Source: Laribacter hongkongensis DSM 14985
Lineage (GTDB): Bacteria; Pseudomonadota; Gammaproteobacteria; Burkholderiales; Aquaspirillaceae
Assembly (NCBI RefSeq): GCF_000423285.1
Contig: NZ_AUHR01000003.1
Location: 186,001-250,000, forward strand
Direction of reading: 5' to 3'
DNA length: 64,000 nucleotides
Below, piece by piece: positions 49,971 to 58,704 of this stretch (position 1 is the first letter of the stretch; each line of letters starts with the position of its first letter). Both the position numbers and the translations under genes were made by a program. The notes beneath the pieces are model-generated. The model searched no databases, had not been told where the DNA came from, and saw only the letters and a list, made by a program, of their open reading frames with translations.

Positions 49971-50786
49971 TTACGCAGCAACCCGCATTTCCGGGGAGGG
50001 CTGGTCCGGTATTGCCGGATTACAGCTCGAACCAAAAAAGCTCCGGCTGCGTGCCAGCACCTTATTGCGTTCGTTATCGACCATGATCATGTGGTAACTG
50101 TCGGTGAGCGGCATGAACTCCACCGAGCCACCCAGCCGGTTCATCAGGTAATGCGCCGAGCGAGGACTGGTAATGTCATCTTCATCTGCATGCACGATCA
50201 GTGTCGGACAGCAGATTTCAGCCAGTCTTTGCCTGAGATGCCGACGCAAGCGGTCTACTTCGCGAATACAGGCCAGCGGTACATATGCGTAATGGAACCC
50301 ATCTCCGCGCTCGAAACGCTGCTGGATGATCTTGCGCAAACGAGGGTTCTTGATGCCGAACGGCTCGTTTTCCGGTACGCGCATGCGCCTGGCCAGCCCG
50401 GGAATGCGGTAGACGATATGCCGCGCCCAGGTCAGTCGCGGCAGGCTCCAGCCATCCAGAAACATGGGAGGAGCATAGAGGGCCAGGCGGCCATCGTGCT
50501 TCTCCAGCCGGGCGACTTCGAGTGCCACCAATCCTCCCAGACACACGCCGGCCAGATGTACTGCGCCATGCCTGGCCTTGAGTTCGCGGTAGCTGAGGCG
50601 GATGGCTTCAACCCAGTCCTGCCAGTGAGTCCTGAGCAAATCAGCGGGCAAGCTGCCATGCCCTGGCAGGAGTGGAGAGTGGGTGACAAAACCGGCATTT
50701 TCCAGCGTTTTGCCTAGCGCTCCCAAGTCGTACGTCGTCCCGCCCAGTCCATGAACCAGTAAAACAGCCGGCTGCGAAAAAGCCAT
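49971..50786 (-). CDS. Alpha/beta hydrolase with cysteine at the nucleophile position
   Basis: The 271-residue protein follows the carboxylesterase/lysophospholipase layout: LLVHGLGGTTYDLGALGKTL, oxyanion region LLPGHGSLPADLLRTHW, nucleophile elbow AGVCLGG with C82 where Ser is usual, acid region HADEDDITSP (D201 or D204) and DSYHMI with H232. The Cys nucleophile is unusual outside dienelactone hydrolases and could make the enzyme a thiol-type or inactive member. It stands alone upstream of a divergent membrane-protein gene. Confidence 0.88.
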   Translation of the reverse strand: MAFSQPAVLLVHGLGGTTYDLGALGKTLENAGFVTHSPLLPGHGSLPADLLRTHWQDWVEAIRLSYRELKARHGAVHLAGVCLGGLVALEVARLEKHDGRLALYAPPMFLDGWSLPRLTWARHIVYRIPGLARRMRVPENEPFGIKNPRLRKIIQQRFERGDGFHYAYVPLACIREVDRLRRHLRQRLAEICCPTLIVHADEDDITSPRSAHYLMNRLGGSVEFMPLTDSYHMIMVDNERNKVLARSRSFFGSSCNPAIPDQPSPEMRVAA

Positions 50787-51065
50787 TATGCATACTCAAG
50801 ACCAACAACAATGCGATCAGTATGGTTGATCCGGTTTTGTTTACAAGTGACATTTTTTCCGGAGAAAAGACGTGTGCCCGGTGTATTCGATATGTCGCTG
50901 AAAAGGCAAGCCATATAGTGTTTCGCCTTCAACAAGTACGCTTCAACATGCAGTCGATTGCCTATAGTGGTGGCACTGTGGTGCCCGGCAAAAGCACGGC
51001 AAACCTGTCCATGTTCCTGCCTGTCCAAATCCTTGTACGGCTTTCAAGGCAAAGCGCTCACTGCC

Positions 51066-51512
51066 ATGACTTCTGAGGTTTCTTCTTCTGTCCCTTTGCC
51101 ACGATTCTGGCGCGGCATTGCCGGAGCCATTGTGGCGACACTGGTGCTGGAACTGCTTTTGCGATTTGCAGCCCCGCTGGTGATCGGGCATGTCGTCCGC
51201 CCTGCCCTGCTGGTAAACCGTCTGCTGGGCCTGCCGCCGGCCAGTCTGGCAGGTACCGTGGTGCATCTGGCTCTGGCGCTGGTCGTGCTGCCCCTGGGAT
51301 TTGTCTGGATCATCGAGCGGCTGGTTCCCGGTTCGCTTCATGCCCGGGCGCTGGTGTATGCCTTGTTGCTGGGAACGCTGATCGGCATGGTGTTGCTGCC
51401 ATTGGCCGGAGTCCCGGATTTTTTCGGAAGCCAGCGCGGGGGGGTTTTTGTTTACCTGGTGCAGATCCTGTATTGCGGTCTCTTTGCCGGCCTGCTGGGA
51501 GAACGGCGATAA
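51066..51512 (+). CDS. Small integral membrane protein, unknown
   Basis: I chose ATG 51066 (MTSEVSSSVPLPRFWRGIAG) over an upstream in-frame start. The 148-residue protein has four hydrophobic segments (about 15-37, 48-72, 86-103 and 118-140) and short polar loops. I cannot name the family. It lies 150 bp upstream of sodB on the same strand; any co-expression is unproven. Confidence 0.65.
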   Translation: MTSEVSSSVPLPRFWRGIAGAIVATLVLELLLRFAAPLVIGHVVRPALLVNRLLGLPPASLAGTVVHLALALVVLPLGFVWIIERLVPGSLHARALVYALLLGTLIGMVLLPLAGVPDFFGSQRGGVFVYLVQILYCGLFAGLLGERR

Positions 51513-51663
51513 ATCCTGTTGCGGTCTGAATTCCGACTAAATTACTCGGAATTGGCATGCCCGTTGAGATTCGATAAACTTGCGCCTTGCCGGGCTGCTG
51601 AAATATCGAGGCAATGCGAGTCTTGCAGTCCTTATGCAATCACCATACGAGAGGAATCCTTAC

Positions 51664-52254
51664 ATGGAACACAAACTGCCCGAACTGCCGTACGCCCTTG
51701 ATGCACTGGTTCCGTTCATGTCGCGTGAAACGCTGGAATACCACTACGGCAAGCATCACCAGACCTATATCACCAACCTCAACAACCTGATCAAGGGCAC
51801 CGAATTCGAAAACGCCCCGCTTGAAACCATCGTCAAGCAGTCCAGCGGCGGTGTGTTCAACAACGCAGCCCAGACCTGGAACCACACCTTCTTCTGGTTC
51901 GGGTTTGCACCGAATGCCAGTGGCGAAGCGCGTTTGCCGTCGGGCGCCCTGGCCAGTGCCATCGATGCCAAGTGGGGCAGCCTTGAAGAGTTCAAGAAAG
52001 CCTTCAACGCCGTTGCTGCCGGCACTTTCGGCTCTGGCTGGGCCTGGCTGGTAAAGAAGGCCGACGGCTCGCTGGATCTGGTTTCCACCAGCAATGCAGC
52101 TACGCCGCTGACAACCGATGCAACGCCGTTGCTGACCTGTGACGTGTGGGAACACGCCTATTACATCGACTATCGCAACAGCCGCCCGAACTATCTGGAA
52201 AACTTCTGGAAGCTTGTCGACTGGAACGTGGTTGCCGAGCGTTTTGCTGCCTGA
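51664..52254 (+). CDS. sodB: Iron superoxide dismutase
   Basis: The 196-residue enzyme has the metal ligands H27, H74, D160 and H164, within [35 protein letters not shown] and [14 protein letters not shown]70 in [11 protein letters not shown] marks the Fe-dependent class; Mn enzymes have the Gln elsewhere. It converts superoxide to hydrogen peroxide and oxygen in the cytoplasm. The start at 51664 has GAGAGGAA upstream, and a strong terminator follows at 52278-52302. Confidence 0.96.
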   Translation: MEHKLPELPYALDALVPFMSRETLEYHYGKHHQTYITNLNNLIKGTEFENAPLETIVKQSSGGVFNNAAQTWNHTFFWFGFAPNASGEARLPSGALASAIDAKWGSLEEFKKAFNAVAAGTFGSGWAWLVKKADGSLDLVSTSNAATPLTTDATPLLTCDVWEHAYYIDYRNSRPNYLENFWKLVDWNVVAERFAA

Positions 52255-52277
52255 TCCAGACCGGACCAAAAATCAAC

Positions 52278-52302
52278 AAGGAGGCTTTGGCCTCCTTTTT
52301 TC
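52278..52302 (+). terminator. Rho-independent terminator of sodB
   Basis: AAGGAGGC (52278-52285) pairs with GCCTCCTT (52290-52297), loop TTTG, followed by TTTT. An outer stem (AATCAACA with TGTTGATT) extends it. Confidence 0.88.
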
Positions 52303-52355
52303 TTGTTGATTTTGTGGGAATAATGCAATTAAACAGCTTCAAGATTGTCTCATGA

Positions 52356-52385
52356 CGATTGGCTTGATTATCGTCAAGCCAATCG
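52356..52385. repeat. 12-bp perfect inverted repeat upstream of the DUF3149 gene
   Basis: CGATTGGCTTGA (52356-52367) and TCAAGCCAATCG (52374-52385) surround TTATCG. The hairpin has no T-run and lies 60 bp before the small membrane protein gene, where a regulator could bind or a leader could fold. Confidence 0.7.
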
Positions 52386-52444
52386 CCATCAATCGAAATG
52401 ACAATGCCTTTACGGATTCTTGACTATTGCTAAGGAGCACGTAG

Positions 52445-52591
52445 ATGGAACTCTGGAAAGAATTGCTCAGTTCGGAAGTCGGCATCATGAGCCTGATCGT
52501 GATCGCAATTGCATTTATCGTCCCGATCTACTGTGTCCGTTACTTCATGCGCAAATCACATGAAGATCCGTGTCAGACCGCCAAACACTGA
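52445..52591 (+). CDS. DUF3149 small membrane protein, 48 aa
   Basis: The short gene has an AAGGAG site before ATG 52445. The product MELWKELLSSEVGIMSLIVI has one transmembrane segment (about 14-33) followed by RYFMRKSHEDPCQTAKH. It matches the DUF3149 family, found widely in betaproteobacteria and of unknown function. It is followed by a bidirectional terminator shared with the convergent rbs operon. Confidence 0.8.
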   Translation: MELWKELLSSEVGIMSLIVIAIAFIVPIYCVRYFMRKSHEDPCQTAKH

Positions 52592-52610
52592 AACACTGGC
52601 GTAAGCATGA

Positions 52611-52640
52611 AAAAACCCGCAGCCTGAGCTGCGGGTTTTG
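52611..52640. terminator. Bidirectional terminator between DUF3149 gene and rbsB
   Basis: CCCGCAGC (52616-52623) pairs with GCTGCGGG (52628-52635), loop CTGA, with T-rich runs on both strands. It ends the DUF3149 transcript on plus and the ribose operon on minus. Confidence 0.88.
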
Positions 52641-52655
52641 CTTTTCAGCGGTTTG

Positions 52656-53585
52656 TCATTGCTTGACCAGATCAAGCGGAACCGGCAGGGATTTGTCCAC
52701 CGGTTGACCGTCGATGATCTTTTTGGCGGCATCCACTGCCGTCTTGCCGATCAGTTTCGGCTTTTGTGCCACTGTGGCGCTCATCTTGCCGGCCTTGACC
52801 GCATTGACCGCATCATCCGTCGCATCAAAGCCCACCACCGTCACGTCCTTCATGCCGGCCGCTTCCAGAGCCTGAACAGCACCCAGCGCCATTTCGTCAT
52901 TGTGGGCAAACACACCCTTGACGTTCTTGTTGGCTTGCAGGATGTTTTCCATCACCGACAGTCCCTTGGCACGGTCGAAGTCCGCCGGCTGGCGACCCAC
53001 AACCTTCACGTCCTTGGCCTGGTCGATCACGTCATGGAAGCCCTGGCCACGCTCGCGTGCTGCACTGGCCCCCGGAATGCCTTCCAGCTCCACCACATCA
53101 CCCTGGTTGCCAATCTTTTCCAGCAGGTATTCCGCAGCCATCTTGCCGCCCGCGACGTTATCGCTGGCCACATGGCTGGCTACCTCGCCACCGTTGACCG
53201 AGCGGTCAAGCGTCACCACCGGGATTCCGGCTGTGTTGGCCGCCTTCACTGCACCCACCACGGCATCAGAATCGGTCGGGTTGACCAGGATGACTTTCAC
53301 CTTTTTCTGGATCAGGTCTTCGATGCTGGCAATCTGCTTGGCCGGATCGTCCTGGGCATCCACCGTAATCAGGGTCAGCCCCTGCTTCTGGGCTTCTTCC
53401 TCTGCACCCTTCTTGAGCGTGACAAAGAACGGGTTGGACTGCGTGGAAACGGCCAGACCAATGGCCGGCTTGCCGCCATCCGTTCCGGCGTCCGGTGCCT
53501 GGGCGGTTTCCGGACCCTGCTTGGAGCAGGCCGCCACCGCGAATACCAACGCGCCGGCCATCAGGGATTTCATCAGTTTGCTCAT
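52656..53585 (-). CDS. rbsB: Ribose ABC transporter substrate-binding protein
   Basis: The 309-residue protein is a type I periplasmic binding protein of the RbsB group: GLAVSTQSNPFFVTLKKGAE, IEDLIQKKVKVILVNPTDSD, and GVFAHNDEMALGAVQALEAA. The N-terminus has a lipoprotein signal (SLMAGALVFAVAACSK) with lipid-modified Cys likely at C20, which is unusual because E. coli RbsB is soluble in the periplasm. It is the last gene of the operon, after an intergenic hairpin (53620-53647). Confidence 0.93.
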   Translation of the reverse strand: MSKLMKSLMAGALVFAVAACSKQGPETAQAPDAGTDGGKPAIGLAVSTQSNPFFVTLKKGAEEEAQKQGLTLITVDAQDDPAKQIASIEDLIQKKVKVILVNPTDSDAVVGAVKAANTAGIPVVTLDRSVNGGEVASHVASDNVAGGKMAAEYLLEKIGNQGDVVELEGIPGASAARERGQGFHDVIDQAKDVKVVGRQPADFDRAKGLSVMENILQANKNVKGVFAHNDEMALGAVQALEAAGMKDVTVVGFDATDDAVNAVKAGKMSATVAQKPKLIGKTAVDAAKKIIDGQPVDKSLPVPLDLVKQ

Positions 53586-53619
53586 TGCTTCTTCCTAGGC
53601 ATGTGCAGGAGTAAAACCA

Positions 53620-53647
53620 CCGGCAGGAGCGGGATCAAGCCTGCCGG
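53620..53647. repeat. Inverted repeat in the rbsC-rbsB gap
   Basis: CCGGCAGG (53620-53627) and CCTGCCGG (53640-53647) flank a 12-bp loop in the 82-bp gap between rbsC and rbsB. A stem here can slow 3' exonucleases and raise the level of the upstream transcript, or act as a weak terminator. Confidence 0.65.
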
Positions 53648-53667
53648 CAGGTGAAAAAAACGCGCGC

Positions 53668-54606
53668 TTACTTGTGGCGGCGGTCCAGCAGGACTGCCAG
53701 CAGGATGACTGCGCCCTTGATGACCTGCTGGTAGAACGACGACACACCCAGCAGGTTCAGGCCGTTGTTGAGCACCCCGATCAGCAAGGCGCCGATCAGC
53801 GTGCCGACAATCCAGCCGCGGCCGCCGGCGAGCGAAGTTCCGCCGAGTACGACGGCAGCGATGGCATCCAGCTCGTAGCCTGAACCGGCATTGGGCTGGG
53901 CCGAATTCAGGCGGGAGGTCAGGATCACCCCGGCCATGGCCGACAGGGCACCCGACAGGGCATAGACTGCGGGCTTGATCTGGCTGACGCGCACGCCGGA
54001 GATCAGGCTGGCTTCTTCATTGCCGCCAATGGCGTACACATGGCGCCCGAACGTGGTCTTGCGCAGCACGAACCACAGCACGGCAAACGCCACCAGCATC
54101 CATATCACCGGCACCGGGACCAGCGAGGCCACGTATCCCCCGCCGAGCATGGAGAAAAAGTCACTGTGCAAGCCGGTGACCGGACGGCCATCGGTCACGA
54201 CCAGTGCCAGTCCGCGGAAAATGGTCATGGTCGCCAGCGTGGCAATGAACGGAGCGACCCGCCCCTGGTAGATCACCACGCCGTTGATCAGCCCCATCAC
54301 GCCACCGACACCGATGCCCAGCAGGGTGGCCAGCACCGGATCCATGCCGGCGGTGATCCAGCCGGCAATCAGCACGCTGGAAAGCGCCAGGATGGAGCCG
54401 ACCGACAGGTCAATGCCCCCGGTCAGGATCACGAAGGTCATGCCAAAGGCGATCAGGGCGTTGATCGAAACCTGGCGCATGACGTTCAGGATGTTGTTGA
54501 GCGTCAGGAAGTCCGGAGACAGGAAAGTCAGCACAATGCTGATCAGGACCAGCGCAATCAGCGGCGCCAGTTTTTGCAATACGTTCTTGTTGTGTTCGGT
54601 GAGCAC
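53668..54606 (-). CDS. rbsC: Ribose ABC transporter permease
   Basis: The 312-residue protein has about eight to ten transmembrane segments and the carbohydrate-permease signature (MTFVILTGGIDLSVGSILAL and the cytoplasmic EAA-like LISGVRVSQIKPAVYALSGA). It uses a GTG start immediately after the rbsA stop, so translation is coupled. It forms the membrane channel with RbsA supplying ATP. Confidence 0.94.
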   Translation of the reverse strand: MLTEHNKNVLQKLAPLIALVLISIVLTFLSPDFLTLNNILNVMRQVSINALIAFGMTFVILTGGIDLSVGSILALSSVLIAGWITAGMDPVLATLLGIGVGGVMGLINGVVIYQGRVAPFIATLATMTIFRGLALVVTDGRPVTGLHSDFFSMLGGGYVASLVPVPVIWMLVAFAVLWFVLRKTTFGRHVYAIGGNEEASLISGVRVSQIKPAVYALSGALSAMAGVILTSRLNSAQPNAGSGYELDAIAAVVLGGTSLAGGRGWIVGTLIGALLIGVLNNGLNLLGVSSFYQQVIKGAVILLAVLLDRRHK

Positions 54607-56103
54607 TTAGCATCCTCCGGTGGCGGCGTGCATGATGGATTCCTGGGTTGCGGTGGCTGCATCCACTTCAGCCGCAATCCGGCCCTCATGCATGACGAGG
54701 ATGCGGTCGGACATCGACAGCACCTCCGGCAGTTCCGAGGAAATCATGATGACGGCCACGCCGTCACAGGCGAGTTGGTTGATGATGTGATAGATCTCGG
54801 CCTTGCCGCCGATGTCGACGCCGCGGGTCGGCTCGTCCAGGATCAGCACGCGCGGCTTGATGGCCAGCCATTTGGCCAGCACCACTTTTTGCTGGTTGCC
54901 GCCGGACAGCGACTTGACTTCAAGGTCGCAGTCGCGGGTACGGATTTTCAGGCGGCCGATCATACCGTCGACAAACCCGCGCTCGCGGCCGGAAACGATC
55001 ACGCCGGCACGCGAAAAGCCCTGCAAATGGGTCAGGGTCATGTTTTCCCGTACCGACAGCCCCAGCACCAGACCTTCATGCTTGCGGTCTTCGGTGACGA
55101 AGCCAATGCCGGCGCTGATGGCGTCGGCAGGTTTGCTGATGGTCAGCGGCTTGCCGTTCAGGAACACCCGGCCACTGGCTTTTTTCTCGAGTCCGAACAG
55201 GGTCTTGACGATTTCCGTCCGTCCCGAGCCCATCAGGCCGGCAATGCCCAGCACTTCTCCGGCTCGCACGCTGAAGCCGATGTCCTTGATGACGGCACGG
55301 CTGTCGGCCAGGTTTTCCACCCGCAGGCGTTCCTCGCCCGGCCGGGTCGTCCGCTTGGGAAAGCGCTCGCCGATTTCACGACCGACCATCATCTGGACCA
55401 CTTCGTCCAGATCGGTTTCGGCAATCCGGGAAGTCCCGACGAAGTTGCCGTCACGCAGCACGGAAATCTGGTCGCACAGGGCAAAGATTTCTTCCATGCG
55501 GTGCGAGACATACACGATGCCGACTCCGGCGGCCCGCAGTTCGCGTATCAGCCGGAACAGGGCTTCGATTTCACGCTCGGTGAGGGCGGCTGTCGGCTCG
55601 TCCATGATCAGCACCCGGGCATCCAGTGACAGTGCGCGGGCGATTTCCACCATTTGCTGCTGCCCGATCGACAGGCTGCCGGCTTCACAGTCCGGGTCGA
55701 TGTCCAGCACGTTCAGGCGTGCGAGGTATTCCCGGGTCCACCGGCGCATTTCGCGGTGGCGCAGGATGCCGGTGCGGCCGATGGTCAGCTCGCGCCCGAG
55801 GAACATGTTGTCAGCCACACTCAGTTCGGGAATCAGGTTGAGTTCCTGGTGAATGATGGCAATGCCCAGCATTTCTGCATGTTTGGGGCCGCGGATGTCG
55901 ACACTCCGGCCCTGCACCCGGATCTCTCCGGCATCTGACGGATAAATGCCGGTCAGGACTTTCATCAGGGTGGATTTGCCGGCACCGTTCTCTCCCATCA
56001 GGGCGTGGATTTCTCCGGCCTTGAGGCAGAACGACACGTCGCGCAGGACCGATACCGGTCCGAACGACTTGCAGATCCCCTGCATTTCAACAAGCGTGTC
56101 CAC
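54607..56103 (-). CDS. rbsA: Ribose ABC transporter ATP-binding protein, two domains
   Basis: The 498-residue protein has two ABC domains. The first has a Walker A GENGAGKST (about 37-45) and an LSIGQQQ signature; the second has a degenerate P-loop GLMGSGRTE, with LSGGNQQ later. This is the usual arrangement in sugar importers of the CUT2 group. It starts with GTG at 56103 after GAGGAG. It gives energy for ribose import. Confidence 0.95.
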   Translation of the reverse strand: MDTLVEMQGICKSFGPVSVLRDVSFCLKAGEIHALMGENGAGKSTLMKVLTGIYPSDAGEIRVQGRSVDIRGPKHAEMLGIAIIHQELNLIPELSVADNMFLGRELTIGRTGILRHREMRRWTREYLARLNVLDIDPDCEAGSLSIGQQQMVEIARALSLDARVLIMDEPTAALTEREIEALFRLIRELRAAGVGIVYVSHRMEEIFALCDQISVLRDGNFVGTSRIAETDLDEVVQMMVGREIGERFPKRTTRPGEERLRVENLADSRAVIKDIGFSVRAGEVLGIAGLMGSGRTEIVKTLFGLEKKASGRVFLNGKPLTISKPADAISAGIGFVTEDRKHEGLVLGLSVRENMTLTHLQGFSRAGVIVSGRERGFVDGMIGRLKIRTRDCDLEVKSLSGGNQQKVVLAKWLAIKPRVLILDEPTRGVDIGGKAEIYHIINQLACDGVAVIMISSELPEVLSMSDRILVMHEGRIAAEVDAATATQESIMHAATGGC

Positions 56104-56112
56104 TCAGGCTCC

Positions 56113-56511
56113 TCAGAAGATCACGCCGGAGTACAGGATCACGTTTGCATACGGTGATGCTTCGCCGGTCCGGACGACGGCCCGGGCACCGCGGCTGAGC
56201 TGTTTGAATTCGGCGTGCGGCACATGCCCGATGGGCTTGCCGTCCAGCATGGATGTGGCGGCATGCTCGATCACCGGGTTGTGCTGGCTGATTTCATTGG
56301 CAAAAACCGCCCGCTCGACCTGCATGTCGGCCAGTACCAGCTCCAGTGTGTCCAGAAACGCAGGCAGGCCCGGCTTGAGTGCCAGGTCGATGCGCTCGAC
56401 ACCAGGCGGAATGGGCAGGCCGCAGTCAGCGATCACGATGTAATCGGTATGGCCCAGTTCGGCGATCACCCGCGACAGCGGGGCATTGAGGATTCCGTTT
56501 TTTTTCATCAT
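56113..56511 (-). CDS. rbsD: D-ribose pyranase
   Basis: The 132-residue protein has the RbsD pattern: MMKKNGILNAPLSRVIAELG with the catalytic His region GHTDYIVIADCGLPIPPGVE, and the C-terminal ARAVVRTGEASPYANVILYS. It interconverts ribopyranose and ribofuranose so that RbsK can phosphorylate the furanose. It starts at 56511, directly adjoining the rbsK stop at 56512. Confidence 0.95.
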   Translation of the reverse strand: MMKKNGILNAPLSRVIAELGHTDYIVIADCGLPIPPGVERIDLALKPGLPAFLDTLELVLADMQVERAVFANEISQHNPVIEHAATSMLDGKPIGHVPHAEFKQLSRGARAVVRTGEASPYANVILYSGVIF

Positions 56512-57405
56512 TCAGGCCTGTCGGGCAAGAAAATCGTCCAGCTCGGACAAGGTGGGCATGCCGCCCTGCGCGCCCAGGCGGGTCACGGACAGGGCCGCGG
56601 CAGCGCAGGCACGGCGGATGGCTTCTGCCAGCCCCAGATGCCAGAACGTAGCCAGTGCCGCATTGAAGGTATCGCCGGCACCGGTGGTATCCACGACTTC
56701 CACGGCAAAGCTCGGCTGGTGATGGAGGGTGCCGCTGCTGCACGAATAAAAAGCACCGTGCGCGCCACGGGTCATGGCCACGCGTCCGGGCAGGAAGTCG
56801 AGGAGTTCGGTGTAGTCCGCGCCCTTGCAGCCCAGTGCGGTGGCCAGCTCGAATTCGTTGGGCGTAATCAGGGTCACGAGGTCCAGCAGTTCACCCGGCA
56901 GTTTCTGGGCCGGAGCCGGATTGAGGATGAACGGCTTGCCGTGTTTCCTGGCCATGCGCGCGGCCGCCAGCACTGTCGGCATGGGAACCTCGAGCTGCGA
57001 GAGCACGACGTCGGCATCACGGATGACCCGTTCGGCTGCTTGGACATGCGCTTCCGACAGGCGATGATTGGCCCCCGGAATGACGACGATGGCATTGTCG
57101 CCGCCGGCAACGGTAATGGCTGCAACACCGGTTTCCACTTCTTCGATGACATCCACCCAGGCGGTATCGACGCCTTCGTTCAGCAGCCTGGCTGACAGCT
57201 CGCGCCCGAAGGCATCGTTGCCGACACAGCCCAGCATGACGACCGAACTCCCCAGACGGGAGGCCGCTACAGCCTGATTGGCTCCCTTGCCACCGGCAAA
57301 GGTCATGAAACCTTCACCCGTCAGGGTTTCGCCGATTTCGGGATAGCGGGAAGTCAGCACCACCAGATCCATGTTGATGCTGCCGACCACAACGATTTTA
57401 GGCAT
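56512..57405 (-). CDS. rbsK: Ribokinase
   Basis: I place the start at 57405 (MPKIVVVGSINMDLVVLTSR); an upstream frame start has no better signal. The 297-residue PfkB-family kinase has the N-terminal GSINMDLV and GGKGANQAVAASRLG motifs and the C-terminal DTTGAGDTFNAALATF anion-hole and catalytic region. It phosphorylates ribose to ribose-5-phosphate. It is the first gene of the operon, and no rbsR is present in the window. Confidence 0.95.
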   Translation of the reverse strand: MPKIVVVGSINMDLVVLTSRYPEIGETLTGEGFMTFAGGKGANQAVAASRLGSSVVMLGCVGNDAFGRELSARLLNEGVDTAWVDVIEEVETGVAAITVAGGDNAIVVIPGANHRLSEAHVQAAERVIRDADVVLSQLEVPMPTVLAAARMARKHGKPFILNPAPAQKLPGELLDLVTLITPNEFELATALGCKGADYTELLDFLPGRVAMTRGAHGAFYSCSSGTLHHQPSFAVEVVDTTGAGDTFNAALATFWHLGLAEAIRRACAAAALSVTRLGAQGGMPTLSELDDFLARQA

Positions 57406-57596
57406 GTAGCCCCCACAAAAACCAAGCGGGCGACAAGTGACCTGCCTGCGCCCGCATCGTGACATTCCGAATTTGTTGATAGATCAGTACGCCAGAAAAT
57501 ACGAACGCCGGCTACGCCGGCGCTGTCACTCTGGATGACTGAGCTTGCGTCCTGCAGTGCACAGAACAGGAAACGGTCGGATTTTCGTTACGACAC

Positions 57597-57643
57597 GTCG
57601 CAGACTCAAGTGCAAACGTCGCATTTACGAAAGTAGTGTCGCA
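57597..57643. repeat. Three helically phased GTCGCA repeats upstream of rbsK/yicC
   Basis: GTCGCA occurs at 57597-57602, 57618-57623 and 57638-57643, starts 21 and 20 bp apart, i.e. about two DNA turns. They lie in the 380-bp region between the divergent rbsK and yicC genes. This is a plausible regulator-binding array, perhaps for ribose control. Other features in this gap (a GCCGGC hairpin near 57509-57523 and a TATAGT box at 57705-57710) are weaker. Confidence 0.55.
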
Positions 57644-57784
57644 TAAAAATAAGAAAATTAACATATATGAAACCACCATCCCGGTGAGCGATGGCCTCGG
57701 GTGGTATAGTCCAGCGCAAGACAGCCGTATACCGGTAATACGTAACAGCCGGCTGTCGGTCACGATTGTTTTCAGGAGAAACTC

Positions 57785-58651
57785 ATGATCCTCAGCATGA
57801 CCGGATTCGCCGCAGCCATCTGCGACATTCCCGGCGGCCAGCTCACGCTGGAACTTCGCGCCGTCAACCACCGTTTTCTGGACTTGCAGCTGCGCCTGCC
57901 GGAAGAGCTTCGCATCCTTGATCCACAACTGCGTGAACAGATTGCGGCCCGCATCGGTCGTGGCAAGGTCGAATGCCGGATCAGCATCAACCAGACCGGT
58001 TCTGCTGTCCCCAGCCTTGAGCTCAATGCCGAACTGCTGGAGCGCCTGCTGGCCGTGGTCGGCACACTGAAGGCCCGGGTTCCCGGTACCAAGGACCTGT
58101 CGACGGGGGAGCTTTTGCGCTGGCCCGGCATGCTGGTCGGTGACGGCATCAGCCCGGAAGCCATGCAGCAGCGCGTGCTGGATGCCCTGCCGGCCCTGCT
58201 GGCCGATTTCAATGCCACCCGTGCCCGTGAAGGCGAAAAACTGGCGCAGGTATTGCTGGACCGCTTGCAGCAGATCGAAGCCATCGTTGCCCGCGTCCGG
58301 CCGCACATGCCGGAAGTGCTGGCCGCGTGGCGCGAAAAGCTCGGCAGCCGTCTGCGCGAGGCGCTGGGCAGTGTTGACGAGGACCGGATCAAGCAGGAAT
58401 TTGCCCTGTTTGCCCAGAAAGTCGATATCGATGAAGAGCTGGAGCGCTTGTCCACTCACGTCAGCGAAGTACGCCGGGTGGTCGAACGCGGGGGCATCGT
58501 TGGCAAGCGGCTTGATTTCCTGATGCAGGAGCTGAACCGGGAAGCCAATACCCTGGGGTCGAAATCGGTATCTCCGGCCACGACACAGGCTTCGGTTGAG
58601 CTGAAGGTGCTGATCGAACAGATGCGGGAACAGATCCAGAATCTGGAATAA
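57785..58651 (+). CDS. yicC: YicC-family endoribonuclease
   Basis: The 288-residue protein matches YicC: MILSMTGFAAAICDIPGGQL at the start, AVNHRFLDLQLRLPEELRIL, and the C-terminal RLDFLMQELNREANTLGSKS, the most conserved stretch of the family. YicC is a ribonuclease implicated in degrading small RNAs. It is transcribed divergently from rbsK and ends with a strong terminator. Confidence 0.93.
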   Translation: MILSMTGFAAAICDIPGGQLTLELRAVNHRFLDLQLRLPEELRILDPQLREQIAARIGRGKVECRISINQTGSAVPSLELNAELLERLLAVVGTLKARVPGTKDLSTGELLRWPGMLVGDGISPEAMQQRVLDALPALLADFNATRAREGEKLAQVLLDRLQQIEAIVARVRPHMPEVLAAWREKLGSRLREALGSVDEDRIKQEFALFAQKVDIDEELERLSTHVSEVRRVVERGGIVGKRLDFLMQELNREANTLGSKSVSPATTQASVELKVLIEQMREQIQNLE

Positions 58652-58674
58652 CGCTTTGCCGGCATCCGGACAGC

Positions 58675-58704
58675 AAGGCCCCTCTCCTGCGAGGGGCCTT
58701 TTGG
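58675..58704 (+). terminator. Rho-independent terminator of yicC
   Basis: AAGGCCCCTC (58675-58684) pairs with GAGGGGCCTT (58691-58700), followed by TTGG. The pairing is very strong and the T-run short. Confidence 0.8.

Noticed and set aside
54040..55629. 529-codon open frame opposite rbsC/rbsA
   Set aside because: It is antisense to two certain transporter genes, and its His/Gln-rich composition is typical of reverse-strand reading.
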